A DNA stretch of 64,000 nt from Anaerolineaceae bacterium UBA5211 (GTDB lineage Bacteria; Chloroflexota; Anaerolineae; Anaerolineales; Anaerolineaceae), in assembly GCA_002412595.1 (NCBI GenBank), contig DHVJ01000047.1:1-64000 (forward strand). Direction: 5' to 3'. Within the stretch, counting starts at the first letter, position 1. Each line of letters starts with the position of its first letter. Positions 26,401 to 34,352 of this stretch are shown piece after piece. Position numbers and translations under genes: made by a program. The notes beneath the pieces were generated by a model. That model had not been told where the DNA came from. It made no database searches and worked only from the letters and a program-made list of their open reading frames with translations.

Positions 26401-27384
26401 TTTTATCTGGCTGAGCCGCCGGACTTTATTCACGCGGTGGTGGTGCCGGATGCGCAGCCCAAGACCAAGCCTAAAGCTTGCAACTATGGCTTGATCCACG
26501 CGCGCGGCGAATATTTGGTGATCTATGATGCCGAAGACCTGCCTGAACGCGACCAGCTCAAACGTGTGGTGGTTGCTTTCCAAAAGGTGCCGGCGGATGT
26601 GGTGTGTGTGCAGGCTAAATTGAATTATTACAACCGCACCCAGAACGTGCTCACCCAGTGGTTCACTTCTGAATATTCCATGTGGTTTGACCTGCTGCTG
26701 CCGGGGTTGGACGATGCGCACGCACCCATCCCATTGGGCGGCACCTCCAACCATTTTAAGACCTTTTCACTGATCGAGGTGGGTGCCTGGGATCCATATA
26801 ACGTGACCGAGGATGCCGACTTGGGCATCCGCCTGTACAAGCGCGGCTACCGCACCCGCATCGTGGACAGCACTACGTACGAGGAAGCCAACAGCCGCGT
26901 GGGCAACTGGGTCCGCCAGCGTTCGCGCTGGATCAAAGGTTACATCCAAACCTGGCTGGTGCATATGCGCCATCCGGTTAAATTAATGAGGGAAATTGGC
27001 CCGCGGGCTTTCTTTAGCTTCCAACTGTTGATTGGCGGCACCTTCTTTTCGCTGCTGGTCAACCCGATTTACTGGCTGATGACCTCGGCCTGGTATTTCT
27101 TCCGCTGGGATTTGATCCAGCTGTTATTTCCCGGCCTGATCTTCTTCATCGGCGCAATCTGCCTTTATATCGGCAATTTTGTGTTTACTTATGTTAACAT
27201 CGCCGGCGCGATGCGGCGCAAGTATTATGATATGGTGCGCGTGACGCTCTTTAGCCCGGCTTATTGGGCTTTGATGAGCATTGGCGCCTGGAAAGGCTTT
27301 ATCCAATTGCTGACCAAACCACATTACTGGGAGAAAACCATTCACGGTTTGAGTGAGGAAGATAATAAGGAGCAGGCTGCATGA
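23425..27384 (+). CDS. Processive family 2 glycosyltransferase with N-terminal array of MshEN-like domains
   Basis: A 1319-residue polysaccharide synthase. Residues 1-865 are soluble and contain four or five units resembling the N-terminal domain of GspE/MshE ATPases. One unit (710-761) carries a paired c-di-GMP-binding motif: LG at 710-711 with a 24-residue spacing pattern ending in Q733, then RLG at 738-740 with G, I, L and Q761 in register. After a transmembrane pair (about 872-905) comes the GT2 domain: PIYTILVPVFKEA, YDAEDLPERDQ (near 1034), TEDADLGI (near 1127) and QRSRWIKGY (near 1165), then C-terminal helices. PilZ, the usual c-di-GMP sensor of BcsA, is absent, and the MshEN array could replace it. 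NfrB of E. coli has a GT2-MshEN fusion in the opposite order. Confidence 0.88.
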   Translation: MAAQFTHLNYQINGIAAGAYAARLVPQKIARDFELVPLTLSDNRLLAACAYPLTRAGIAALQRTLRYPLDVVQASLPDVRAARRVLYQSPQESPQPLSMEKALRLLGLLRENQARAALTPPEENKDIGQVALAKRWISTEQYAEALGLCANLPHLRARSASPLDGMNLFLLFEQAEALGVLPLWWLGSTLYLAVSAERALMADVDLGELDIHYRLVACDPGTYALLRKEIYRPQPLETGLVNELRVANWLVAEKYMRADELALAQELQARSGISLATILKEQFGLKAEGWLEAAAEVSGVTAVHARDLPADIETRVSALWDILPEQMLLQFDLVPLNWEGNTLVLGMLAVNEDVLTLARTFSGGQVEARLMDAELIRKLQKSAQNTLRARGTDAGPQVTAMTFGEFLLNTALLQRDQLDEQREKGVQDEDLPASLLEANLLNELDLAEVYSLISGIPYISLEYFQFDENLMRLLPAELALERKLLPLFENQGDLWVAVSDLHSCDALEQVAAHSGKRVWPLLVPETALLSALNRFYRFSRSTPDTGLIFQYTDALVSAGLITQADALRAAAAVSEQSRPLDQALLDLNVPAADLYPSLAAVKGIELLDLGLVELHEESFDALGQLRKTRRWQEKLDANAARLLDLNTARRLTAIPVAQEADGLKVAFANPLYEAPQQELTYLLGQNIIPCLAARADIEDAIQRLLGQMNLGTSLLLAGRITLSQLNNALALAQNANIRLGRALVHRGYISEAELYAFLAHQAHLPLFDLSAAALSEEAARLLDAEEERREGLLPLAVSDDQVYLAMVDPLNEQGKRSVEEALGKTVTPILVSENDFDLAMERLYHEDYLDKSTSELLKRSPEDSAFHVFSRGQVIVFFAFLAISAVWLALDYVSYLVVTNSLVSIFYLLFTGYKAVMISNAISSDLEVGVTDEDVAALNDRDLPIYTILVPVFKEARVLPKLLKRLGELDYPATKLDIKILMEAEDSETIDAFYLAEPPDFIHAVVVPDAQPKTKPKACNYGLIHARGEYLVIYDAEDLPERDQLKRVVVAFQKVPADVVCVQAKLNYYNRTQNVLTQWFTSEYSMWFDLLLPGLDDAHAPIPLGGTSNHFKTFSLIEVGAWDPYNVTEDADLGIRLYKRGYRTRIVDSTTYEEANSRVGNWVRQRSRWIKGYIQTWLVHMRHPVKLMREIGPRAFFSFQLLIGGTFFSLLVNPIYWLMTSAWYFFRWDLIQLLFPGLIFFIGAICLYIGNFVFTYVNIAGAMRRKYYDMVRVTLFSPAYWALMSIGAWKGFIQLLTKPHYWEKTIHGLSEEDNKEQAA

Positions 27385-29036
27385 ACCGCGGTGAAATATT
27401 CTCGCGCTTGCCGGCCGCTTCCAAGCTGCGTCCGCAGAAAGACCGCCGCAGTTTGCTGGAGCGCGTCGAGATTTCAGGGCGTGAGACGCGTTGGGTCTTT
27501 TGGGTGAGTCTGATCTTCTACTTGATCGCCAGCGTGATATTGAATTGGGTGGTTTATCTAGGTAACGGCGACGCGCTGTCGCGCACGGCCAATGCCTATT
27601 ACGTGCTCTATTCGCGCGACCCGCACCTGGCAGCTATCGGCTTCATTTGGCCGCCGCTGCCTAGCCTTTTACAGCTTCCGCTGCTGCCGTTCCTGAAACC
27701 CTTGGGCCTGACCATCATGGCCGGGCCGATCATTTCCGCGCTGTTCGGCGCCGGATCGCTGATGATGCTGGACGTCGTTTTAGGACGGCTGAAAGTGCCG
27801 GAGAAGGTGCGCTGGGTGCTGCTGGCGCTGACCATGCTGCATCCCAACTACGTTTTTCTGTGCGCCAGCGGCATGGCCGAACCCATTATCCTGTTCTTTA
27901 TCCTGGTGGTGATCTGGGGTTACATGCAAATGCCCTACGGCACCAAATCCTGGGTGATTTGCGGCGTTGGGCTGGCGGCTGGTTTTCTGGTGCGCTATGA
28001 AGCCCTGGCGCTGATCATGGGCGTGGCGGTGGCGCTGGTGCTGGTGTATTGGCCGGAATCGGGGGAATGGCGCGATGAGATGGAAGGGCGCCTGCTGGCG
28101 GTGCTGGTTCCGCCGGCTTACGCGGTGGCCATCTGGCTGTTCCTGAACTGGATCGTGATGGACAGCCCGCTGTATTTCCTGCAGAGTGAGTACAGCCTGG
28201 CCAACGCTACCGATATCGCCAGCAATGCCGGTGTGACCCATCCGTTGTTCTTGGCCTGGGGCAACATCTTTTACACAATTTCTTACACCTTCGAACGCCT
28301 GGCCCAACAGAACATCGCATTCCTGGTGGGATCGGTGATTGTGCTGTTGACTGCCTTTGTACAGCGCAACCGCAAGATGGTCGGCCTGCTGTTTATCCTC
28401 TTGAGCATCCCGGCTTTCAGCGCCTATCAGGTCTTCAGCGGTTCGCTGGCCACCTGGCTGCGCTACTGGTTCTATGCCATCCCCTACGGCGCGATCGAAA
28501 TCGGCATGCTGTACCGCATCCTGCAGGGGCGCTGGCGGAATGTCCTGGTGGCTCTGCTGATCATCCTGTTTGCGGCCAGTATTCCCATTTCTGTAGCCAC
28601 CATGTACTCGGATGAGAACGCCGGCGGAGATATGCAGCGCCTGGGAGCTTATTTGATGAACGACCCGGCCAGCGAAGCAGAGCGGCGCGCGAATGACAGT
28701 TATTACACATTCCGGCACGACGCGCCCATCCTGGCAGCTAAAGTGGATGAGGTTTCGGATGAGGGCCTGGTCATGGTGGACGCCAACAAGAGCTATTATG
28801 TCATCCTGGCCGTGCAGTATCCGAAACGCCTGATGATCACCAACGATACCGATTTCACGGCCGCGCTGCAGTACCCGCAGGGCAAAGTCGCCTATATCCT
28901 GGTGCCGCAGGAGGCTAACGTCTTCTCGCGCACTTATCCGGGCATTTATGAGGGTGCTTACGATTGGGCTGTGATGGTGTACGATTTTCCCGATACCATG
29001 ACGAAATACCGCCTGTTCAAGATCATGCCCAGGTAA
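27381..29036 (+). CDS. GT-C type membrane glycosyltransferase (PMT/ArnT-like)
   Basis: A 551-residue polytopic protein with about eleven hydrophobic segments. After a cytoplasmic start it has an Asp-containing first loop (YLGNGDALSRTANAYYVLYSRDP), the usual catalytic region of GT-C enzymes that use polyprenyl-phosphate sugars. The C-terminal 120 residues are soluble and extracytoplasmic. Its start overlaps the stop of the GT2 synthase by four bases (ATGA), so it belongs to the same operon and may decorate or extend the polymer. Specificity unknown. Confidence 0.75.
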   Translation: MNRGEIFSRLPAASKLRPQKDRRSLLERVEISGRETRWVFWVSLIFYLIASVILNWVVYLGNGDALSRTANAYYVLYSRDPHLAAIGFIWPPLPSLLQLPLLPFLKPLGLTIMAGPIISALFGAGSLMMLDVVLGRLKVPEKVRWVLLALTMLHPNYVFLCASGMAEPIILFFILVVIWGYMQMPYGTKSWVICGVGLAAGFLVRYEALALIMGVAVALVLVYWPESGEWRDEMEGRLLAVLVPPAYAVAIWLFLNWIVMDSPLYFLQSEYSLANATDIASNAGVTHPLFLAWGNIFYTISYTFERLAQQNIAFLVGSVIVLLTAFVQRNRKMVGLLFILLSIPAFSAYQVFSGSLATWLRYWFYAIPYGAIEIGMLYRILQGRWRNVLVALLIILFAASIPISVATMYSDENAGGDMQRLGAYLMNDPASEAERRANDSYYTFRHDAPILAAKVDEVSDEGLVMVDANKSYYVILAVQYPKRLMITNDTDFTAALQYPQGKVAYILVPQEANVFSRTYPGIYEGAYDWAVMVYDFPDTMTKYRLFKIMPR

Positions 29037-29076
29037 AAAAATTCCTTTGTATTAATCAAGGTTTGAAGGTTCATCA

Positions 29077-29118
29077 TTGACATGACTCAGAAACCGTTGT
29101 ATATATATTGTATATACA
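29077..29118 (+). promoter_or_regulatory. Promoter with palindromic operator of the toxin-antitoxin pair
   Basis: TTGACA at 29077-29082 and TATATA at 29100-29105, 17 bases apart. The -10 box is embedded in two repeats of the TGTATATA word. The second is the perfect 10-base palindrome TGTATATACA at 29109-29118. This is the expected layout for autorepression by the AbrB-type antitoxin. Confidence 0.7.
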
Positions 29119-29133
29119 GACAAAGAGGTCGAA

Positions 29134-29367
29134 ATGATGTACGCAAAAATAAAAAAATGGGGCAATAGCTTGGCATTAAGAATTCCCCAAATATTTGCTG
29201 CCCAACTTGGAGTTGAAGAAAACTCAAATGTATCTCTGGAAATATCGGACAACCGTTTAATTATTAAACGTGGTCAGACGTTAGAAGACATGCTTGCTTG
29301 TATTACAGATGAGAATAAACATGAACTTTTCGATTACGGAGAATCGAAAGGGAAGGAAATAATCTAG
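29134..29367 (+). CDS. mazE: MazE-like antitoxin, SpoVT/AbrB domain
   Basis: A 77-residue protein starting MMYAKIKKWGNSLALRIPQIF, the swapped-hairpin AbrB DNA-binding fold typical of MazE/PemI antitoxins. The acidic C-terminus (LEDMLACITDENKHELFDYGES) is the segment that would wrap the toxin. It lies one base before the toxin gene and behind a palindromic promoter. Confidence 0.9.
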   Translation: MMYAKIKKWGNSLALRIPQIFAAQLGVEENSNVSLEISDNRLIIKRGQTLEDMLACITDENKHELFDYGESKGKEII

Positions 29368-29368
29368 T

Positions 29369-29698
29369 ATGGATGTTCCTGAGCGGGGTGATTTAATCAA
29401 ACTTGATTTTGATAACACACAGGGGCATGAGCAGACTGGCTATCGCAGGGCGATTGTAATTACCCCTTTTCCATACAACAAGATTACTGGCTTGGCTATG
29501 GTCTGTGCAATCACCAATCAGAAAAAGGGTTATCCATTTGAGGTGGATATACCGGCTGGATTGAATGTTACAGGAGTGATTTTATCCGATCAGATCAGGA
29601 CGATTGATTGGAAAGTACGTAATGTGCGCATTGTTGATAAAGCACCTTCTGATTGTATCGAAAAAGTCATTGAAAACCTATCCAAGTTAATTCAATAA
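29369..29698 (+). CDS. mazF: MazF/PemK family endoribonuclease toxin
   Basis: A 109-residue CcdB/PemK-fold toxin. VPERGDLIKLDFDNTQGHEQTGYRRAIVITP matches the start of MazF, with the conserved Arg and the GYRRAIVI strand, and SDQIRTIDW carries the catalytic-type Arg/Thr segment. Expected to cleave mRNA at a short sequence. Paired directly with the antitoxin gene. Confidence 0.92.
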   Translation: MDVPERGDLIKLDFDNTQGHEQTGYRRAIVITPFPYNKITGLAMVCAITNQKKGYPFEVDIPAGLNVTGVILSDQIRTIDWKVRNVRIVDKAPSDCIEKVIENLSKLIQ

Positions 29699-29747
29699 GC
29701 TTAATAAAACAAAATATTCAATAACAGAATTGTTTTAAATACTTAAC

Positions 29748-29778
29748 AGAAACAGCTCACGATTCGTGAGCTGTTTCC
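29748..29778. terminator. Hairpin between the toxin gene and glutamate dehydrogenase
   Basis: AAACAGCTCACGA and TCGTGAGCTGTTT pair over about 13 bases. T-runs are weak on both sides, but the position between convergent genes fits a bidirectional terminator. Confidence 0.65.
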
Positions 29779-29817
29779 TTGAAAAGGAGATATCCCGGGG
29801 GTAATGTTTAAATTATG

Positions 29818-31104
29818 TTATATCCAGCCGCGCAATTGCATGGCCTTGACCACACGGGCGATGGCAACCATATAAGCCGCGTCGCGCATATAAGCTTTTT
29901 CTGAGAGAGCCATATCCAGCACGGCATGAAAAGCGCCGGTCAGGATGTGGTCTTCTTTTTCCAGAACCTCATCTTTGGGCCAGTAATAATTCATGTCATT
30001 CTGCACAGATTCAAAATAAGAAACTGTCCCACCGCCGCTGTTGCACAGGAAGTCGGGCAGCATGAAGATGCCGCGTTCGCGGATAATTGTGTCGGCATCC
30101 GGGGTGGTGGGGCCGTTGGCGCCTTCCGCGATGATCTTGACCTGCGTGCTGATTTCACTCACGTTTTGGGCATTGATCTGCCCTTCCAGCGCGGCGGGAA
30201 TGAGCACGTCCACGTCTTTGCTCAACCAGGCATTGGCGTCTTCAATTTTGTAGCCGGCTTCCACTGCTTTGGCCTTATGGATGCTGCCGTATTGGTCGGT
30301 GATGCTCTGCAGGAAGAGCGGGTCGAAACCTTTTTCCTTGCTGACGGTATAGGAGGCGCGGTCGTCGCGGTCCCAATAGGACACGCATACTACCTCACCG
30401 CCCAAAATCTCTTTGTAGCCGATGGCTGCGTATTGGGCTACGTTGCCGAAGCCCTGAATGGCGGCGCGGGTCTTGCCGCTGTCCAGCTTGATGTGCTGCA
30501 TGGCTTCGCGGATGGCATACACTACGCCGAAACCGGTGGCCTCCGTGCGGCCCAACGAACCGCCGCCGCCCACCGGCTTGCCGGTGATGACGCCGGGCGT
30601 GTATTCACCTGTCAGTTTGGAATATTCATCCATCATCCAGCCCATCATTTGCGGGGTGGTGCCCACGTCGGGGGCTGGGACGTCCTGGCGCGGCCCGATG
30701 TTTTTCCACATCTGCTGCACCCAGCCGCGCACCAGCCGTTCTTTCTCGCTGTTGGAAAGGGTGGAGGGGTCAACGATAACGCCGCCCTTTCCGCCGCCCA
30801 GGGGAATATCCGCCACTGCGCATTTCCAGGTCATCCAGGTGGCCAGGGCGCGCACCGAATCGATGGTCTCGGAGGGATGGAAGCGCAGCCCGCCTTTGTT
30901 GGGCCCGCGCGCGTCGTTATGCTGCACGCGGTAGCCCTGGAAGATGCGTACCTCGCCGGAATCCATGCGCACCGGAATGCGGAAGTGAAACTCGCGCTGC
31001 GGCCAGCGCAGGAATTCGCGCACGGTCGGGCTTAATTTGAGCATATCAGCGACATGGTCGAACTGTTGTTGAGCCATTTGGAACGGGTTTAAAGGTGTGG
31101 GCAT
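29818..31104 (-). CDS. gdhA: Glutamate dehydrogenase
   Basis: Interconverts glutamate and 2-oxoglutarate plus ammonia. The catalytic segment is GPNKGGLRFHP, with KCAVADIPLGGGKGG holding the active Lys, then PAPDVGTT and the nucleotide-binding domain entry KPVGGGGSLGRTEATGFGV followed by IQGFGNVAQ. Length about 428 aa is that of the hexameric small enzyme. ATG 31104, behind GGCGGAG, is preferred over the ATG at 31122. It lies 42 bases downstream of the HPr gene. Confidence 0.95.
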   Translation of the reverse strand: MPTPLNPFQMAQQQFDHVADMLKLSPTVREFLRWPQREFHFRIPVRMDSGEVRIFQGYRVQHNDARGPNKGGLRFHPSETIDSVRALATWMTWKCAVADIPLGGGKGGVIVDPSTLSNSEKERLVRGWVQQMWKNIGPRQDVPAPDVGTTPQMMGWMMDEYSKLTGEYTPGVITGKPVGGGGSLGRTEATGFGVVYAIREAMQHIKLDSGKTRAAIQGFGNVAQYAAIGYKEILGGEVVCVSYWDRDDRASYTVSKEKGFDPLFLQSITDQYGSIHKAKAVEAGYKIEDANAWLSKDVDVLIPAALEGQINAQNVSEISTQVKIIAEGANGPTTPDADTIIRERGIFMLPDFLCNSGGGTVSYFESVQNDMNYYWPKDEVLEKEDHILTGAFHAVLDMALSEKAYMRDAAYMVAIARVVKAMQLRGWI

Positions 31105-31146
31105 TATTTCTCCGCCGGACAAAATTTTTCCGCGAATATCGCGGAT

Positions 31147-31416
31147 TTATTCGAAATTTTGGTTGACCAGGGAACAGATTTCTTCAATAGCCTGGCCTTC
31201 ATCTTCGCCGTCAGCCATCACCTGGATGGTGTGGCCGCTGTAAACGCCCAGTGAAAGGATGCGCAGAATACTTTTGGCGTTAACATCGTTTGAGCCGGTG
31301 GAGAGGTTGCGTACGGTGATGTTGCTTTTGAATTTATTGGCTGTGCGCACAAAAAGGTCGGCTGGCCGTGCGTGCAGCCCCTGATCGTTATTTAAAGTTA
31401 ATTCAGTTTCAACCAT
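31147..31416 (-). CDS. ptsH: HPr phosphocarrier protein of the PTS
   Basis: An 89-residue protein with the active His15 in GLHARPA and the regulatory-Ser region NAKSILRILSLG (Ser49 in this protein). It accepts phosphate from enzyme I and passes it to EIIA domains. No enzyme I gene is seen in the window. Its position beside a PRD regulator and a complete EII set suggests it serves that system, and the nearby gdhA may be co-transcribed. Confidence 0.93.
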   Translation of the reverse strand: MVETELTLNNDQGLHARPADLFVRTANKFKSNITVRNLSTGSNDVNAKSILRILSLGVYSGHTIQVMADGEDEGQAIEEICSLVNQNFE

Positions 31417-31610
31417 TTATCACTCCAGATTAAATTCAAGGTGCTTATCCGGTCTTTATTGCGCGCAGCACATCTGACCGGGACGATTAGATTATAGAAT
31501 ACGGCTGTGGATAATGCTTGTTCTGATTTTGTAACAAATACATGTGACAAAAAAGAACTTTATTGGAAAAAATCTCCTGAAAACAATGATAATTGCGAGA
31601 AAATCGCCGT

Positions 31611-33698
31611 CTAAATTTCTCCGGTCAGTTTTGGCAGCCATTCCCATAGTAGATGAATGATCTCGGCGGGTCTTTCGGCGGCGCGCATATCCTGCATGAA
31701 TTGCGGAATTTGCACCAATTCATTCAATTGGAATAGAGCCGTCAAGTGGGAATTATCATCGGTCGCGCCTAAAACAAATATCAGGTCAACATCCGGTATG
31801 TGCGCACCCTCGTACTGAAAAGGTTTTGAAAGGCGCATCATACTCATGCACAATTGGTTGACGCCGTCGGTGGGTTTGGCGTGCAGCAGCAATGTGCCTG
31901 AGCCCATATACATATAAAATCCATGGTTCTCAATCAGGTCGATCATGGCATCCAAATAGCGCGGCTGGATGCAGGCATTCTGGATCAGCGGTTCGCTGGC
32001 AATGCGCACCATGTCCTGCCAGGTATCGACGGATGAGGCCAGGCTGATATAGGGCATTTTGAGCAGGTCAACCAGGGAATTTTGCTGGTCCAGACCGGCC
32101 AGGCGGTGGCGACGCTTGCTCTGGTTTTTTTCGGTAACCCAACGCTGGATATTTTTGATATCTTCGCTTTCCAAAAAAGGGCTGACTTCAATCACCGGCA
32201 GGGATGGATTGTCAATTGCCAAGGTGCTGATAATGGCTTCCGCACGCTGCGAGGTTTCCGGCAGCTGCTCAAAAGTGTTGATGATTTGCATAACTTTCAG
32301 GTTGGGAAATTCATATTCCAGGCGAGATTTTAGCAGGGAACTTTTGGAACGGGTGCCATCATTGGCAATGATGACAGATAGGCGCGAGTCCTCAACAGTG
32401 CGCAGCCGTTCCAGGCCGGCCAGCAGGTACATGGCAATAAAGCCGATTTCCTCTTCCGGCACGTGGATATTGATCTCGTTTTCCAACACAAAAATGCTGC
32501 TCTCTGCCACGCGGTAAATTTGGGCGTACCTTTCCTGAATGGTTGTCAAATTCGAATTGCGGATGGGAATATGATGCTGCAGACGAAAAATTGCGTAATC
32601 CAGGTGGTGGGAAATCTCGCGGATCAGGACATGGTCGATTTTCAGCATGGGGTGCAGTCGCATGGAGCAGATATTGACGATACTGACGGCGATTTTCTCG
32701 CTTTTTAGGGATGCAGACGGGGGAGTATGCTCGAATTCACTTTCAAGCAAGTAATAATTATCCCATTTGGTGCTCATGATCAGCGCGGCGATGATCTCCA
32801 ATTCCTTTTCGCTGACCTCAATATCATATTTCTTTTCGATCTGATAACCGATGATTTGGATCACGGTAAATTCATCACTGTTGCGCACTTCCGGATCAAC
32901 CTCACCTTCGATGACGTTGCCGATACGCATAGCCAGGATGGCTACACCCAGGTAAACCATGATTTCGGCTTGGGCGATGACAGACATGGAAATGCTGATA
33001 TTTTCCTCGATTTGATGGATCACGCGCCGGCAGAAAGGCAGTTCCAGCTGGTTAATAAATAGCTCAAAGCGGCTGGAGATGCAGGAATTCGAGAACTTAT
33101 TGGCGTGCAGGAAAACATTGGAGAGCTGGTACCAGTATTTGTCCCCCAGTTCTTCGCGCAGCAGCCGCACCAATGCGAAACGGCGTGATTCTTCCAGGCC
33201 CTCAATCCACAATCCTTTGGCTGATTTGCGCTGTAATTTCAAACCGAAATTACTCAGCCAGGCTTCCACTTCGCAAATGTCTTTGAACAGGGTGGAGCGG
33301 GAAAAGTCTTCGACTTCCACCAACTGCTTGGTAGAAATGGGCTCTTCCACCAGCAACAGATAGAGCAGGATAATGCGCACGCGTTCCTGTCGGGAAAGCA
33401 CGATATCGCAGTCTTCCAGATTGTTGATGATCTCCAGCAGGTTGCGTTTCTTTTCCTGAGAGGCTACCACTTCCACGCCGTAACCGGGGCGATTGATGAA
33501 ATTGACCTCGGCGCTTTTTAACCAGGAGCGCACCACTTCCATGTTGTAGCGGATCACGCGCGGGCTTAACCCGGTTTGATCGGAAAGCTCGGATAAGGTG
33601 GCTTTGCCGTTTGTCGAGAGCAGGGCGCGCAGGATGGATTGCTGGCGGATATTGATCTCGGGAGCGTGCGTTAACATGCTCTGGATTTTATCATACAC
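31611..33698 (-). CDS. PRD-containing transcriptional regulator with EIIB-like and EIIA domains (MtlR/LicR type)
   Basis: A 695-residue PTS-controlled activator. Helix-turn-helix near residues 15-55 (LSELSDQTGLSPRVIRYNMEVV) with a second winged-helix segment to about 160. Two PRD domains follow (about 180-420), the second containing ISHHLDYAIFRLQHHIPIRN. The EIIB-like domain starts RLSVIIANDGTRSKSSLL near 440 and lacks the Cys of active EIIB. The EIIA domain (about 560-690) has LLLHAKPTDGVN with a His in the active position. Divergent from the EIIA gene, so it probably controls the PTS operon. Confidence 0.9.
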   Translation of the reverse strand: MYDKIQSMLTHAPEINIRQQSILRALLSTNGKATLSELSDQTGLSPRVIRYNMEVVRSWLKSAEVNFINRPGYGVEVVASQEKKRNLLEIINNLEDCDIVLSRQERVRIILLYLLLVEEPISTKQLVEVEDFSRSTLFKDICEVEAWLSNFGLKLQRKSAKGLWIEGLEESRRFALVRLLREELGDKYWYQLSNVFLHANKFSNSCISSRFELFINQLELPFCRRVIHQIEENISISMSVIAQAEIMVYLGVAILAMRIGNVIEGEVDPEVRNSDEFTVIQIIGYQIEKKYDIEVSEKELEIIAALIMSTKWDNYYLLESEFEHTPPSASLKSEKIAVSIVNICSMRLHPMLKIDHVLIREISHHLDYAIFRLQHHIPIRNSNLTTIQERYAQIYRVAESSIFVLENEINIHVPEEEIGFIAMYLLAGLERLRTVEDSRLSVIIANDGTRSKSSLLKSRLEYEFPNLKVMQIINTFEQLPETSQRAEAIISTLAIDNPSLPVIEVSPFLESEDIKNIQRWVTEKNQSKRRHRLAGLDQQNSLVDLLKMPYISLASSVDTWQDMVRIASEPLIQNACIQPRYLDAMIDLIENHGFYMYMGSGTLLLHAKPTDGVNQLCMSMMRLSKPFQYEGAHIPDVDLIFVLGATDDNSHLTALFQLNELVQIPQFMQDMRAAERPAEIIHLLWEWLPKLTGEI

Positions 33699-33738
33699 AG
33701 TTCAATATTGTCACAACAAATTATGGCAAGAAGCACAC

Positions 33739-33767
33739 ATCTCGATTCGGCCTTCAGTTTGTATAAT
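33739..33767 (+). promoter_or_regulatory. Probable promoter of the PTS operon
   Basis: TATAAT at 33762-33767 in the divergent intergenic region. No good -35 is present, which fits dependence on the PRD activator. Confidence 0.4.
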
Positions 33768-33850
33768 GCTTGAAGATATTTTAAACAATCAGATTATTTT
33801 TTAAGTCATTATTTTGTTTTAAGCATTCAATAAAAATCTATAAAGCAGAG

Positions 33851-34321
33851 GTGTCATCAAACGTGGCGGCTGATCTATTATCGAATCTAATTGTCATTAA
33901 GAGCAGTAAAACAAGCAAAGAAGAAGTGCTGCAGGAGTTATCTGATGCAGCCATCGCGGCCGGATATGCCCGGCCCGGCTATTGTCAAGCCATTCTGGAA
34001 CGGGAAGCTAAATACCCCACCGGACTGCACACCCCCGAAATTGAAGTAGCAGTCCCGCACGCGGACGCGGAATGGACCATCAAACCCTCATTGACGATCG
34101 CAATTTTAAAAGACCCGGTGACCTTTGACCCTATGGGAGGTGAAGGCGGCTTGGTGAGCGCTGAACTGGTTTTTATGCTGACCATTGAGGATGCCTCAGA
34201 ACACGTGGACTTCCTGCGCGCGTTTTCCACCCTGATGGAAGCTCCCCAGGTTTTGATTGATTTTAAGAATAGCGGGGACCCGGAACCGATCATTGAGATC
34301 ATCCGCGCAAGAATGCGCTAA
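33851..34321 (+). CDS. PTS EIIA component, fructose/galactitol type
   Basis: A 156-residue EIIA of the mannitol-fructose superfamily. The phosphorylated His lies in TPEIEVAVPHADAEW. The frame begins at GTG 33851, and GTG 33863 is an alternative. First gene of an operon that continues with an aminotransferase, EIIB and EIIC, as in gat-type systems where the domains are separate proteins. Confidence 0.88.
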   Translation: MSSNVAADLLSNLIVIKSSKTSKEEVLQELSDAAIAAGYARPGYCQAILEREAKYPTGLHTPEIEVAVPHADAEWTIKPSLTIAILKDPVTFDPMGGEGGLVSAELVFMLTIEDASEHVDFLRAFSTLMEAPQVLIDFKNSGDPEPIIEIIRARMR

Positions 34322-34352
34322 TTTATTAATTGTTTAAGGAGACTTTATTTAT

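Noticed and set aside
29926..31035. Long plus-strand open frame of 369 codons opposite glutamate dehydrogenase
   Set aside because: It lies fully inside gdhA, has no recognisable fold, and is rich in His, Ala and Gly as expected for an antisense frame of GC-rich coding DNA.
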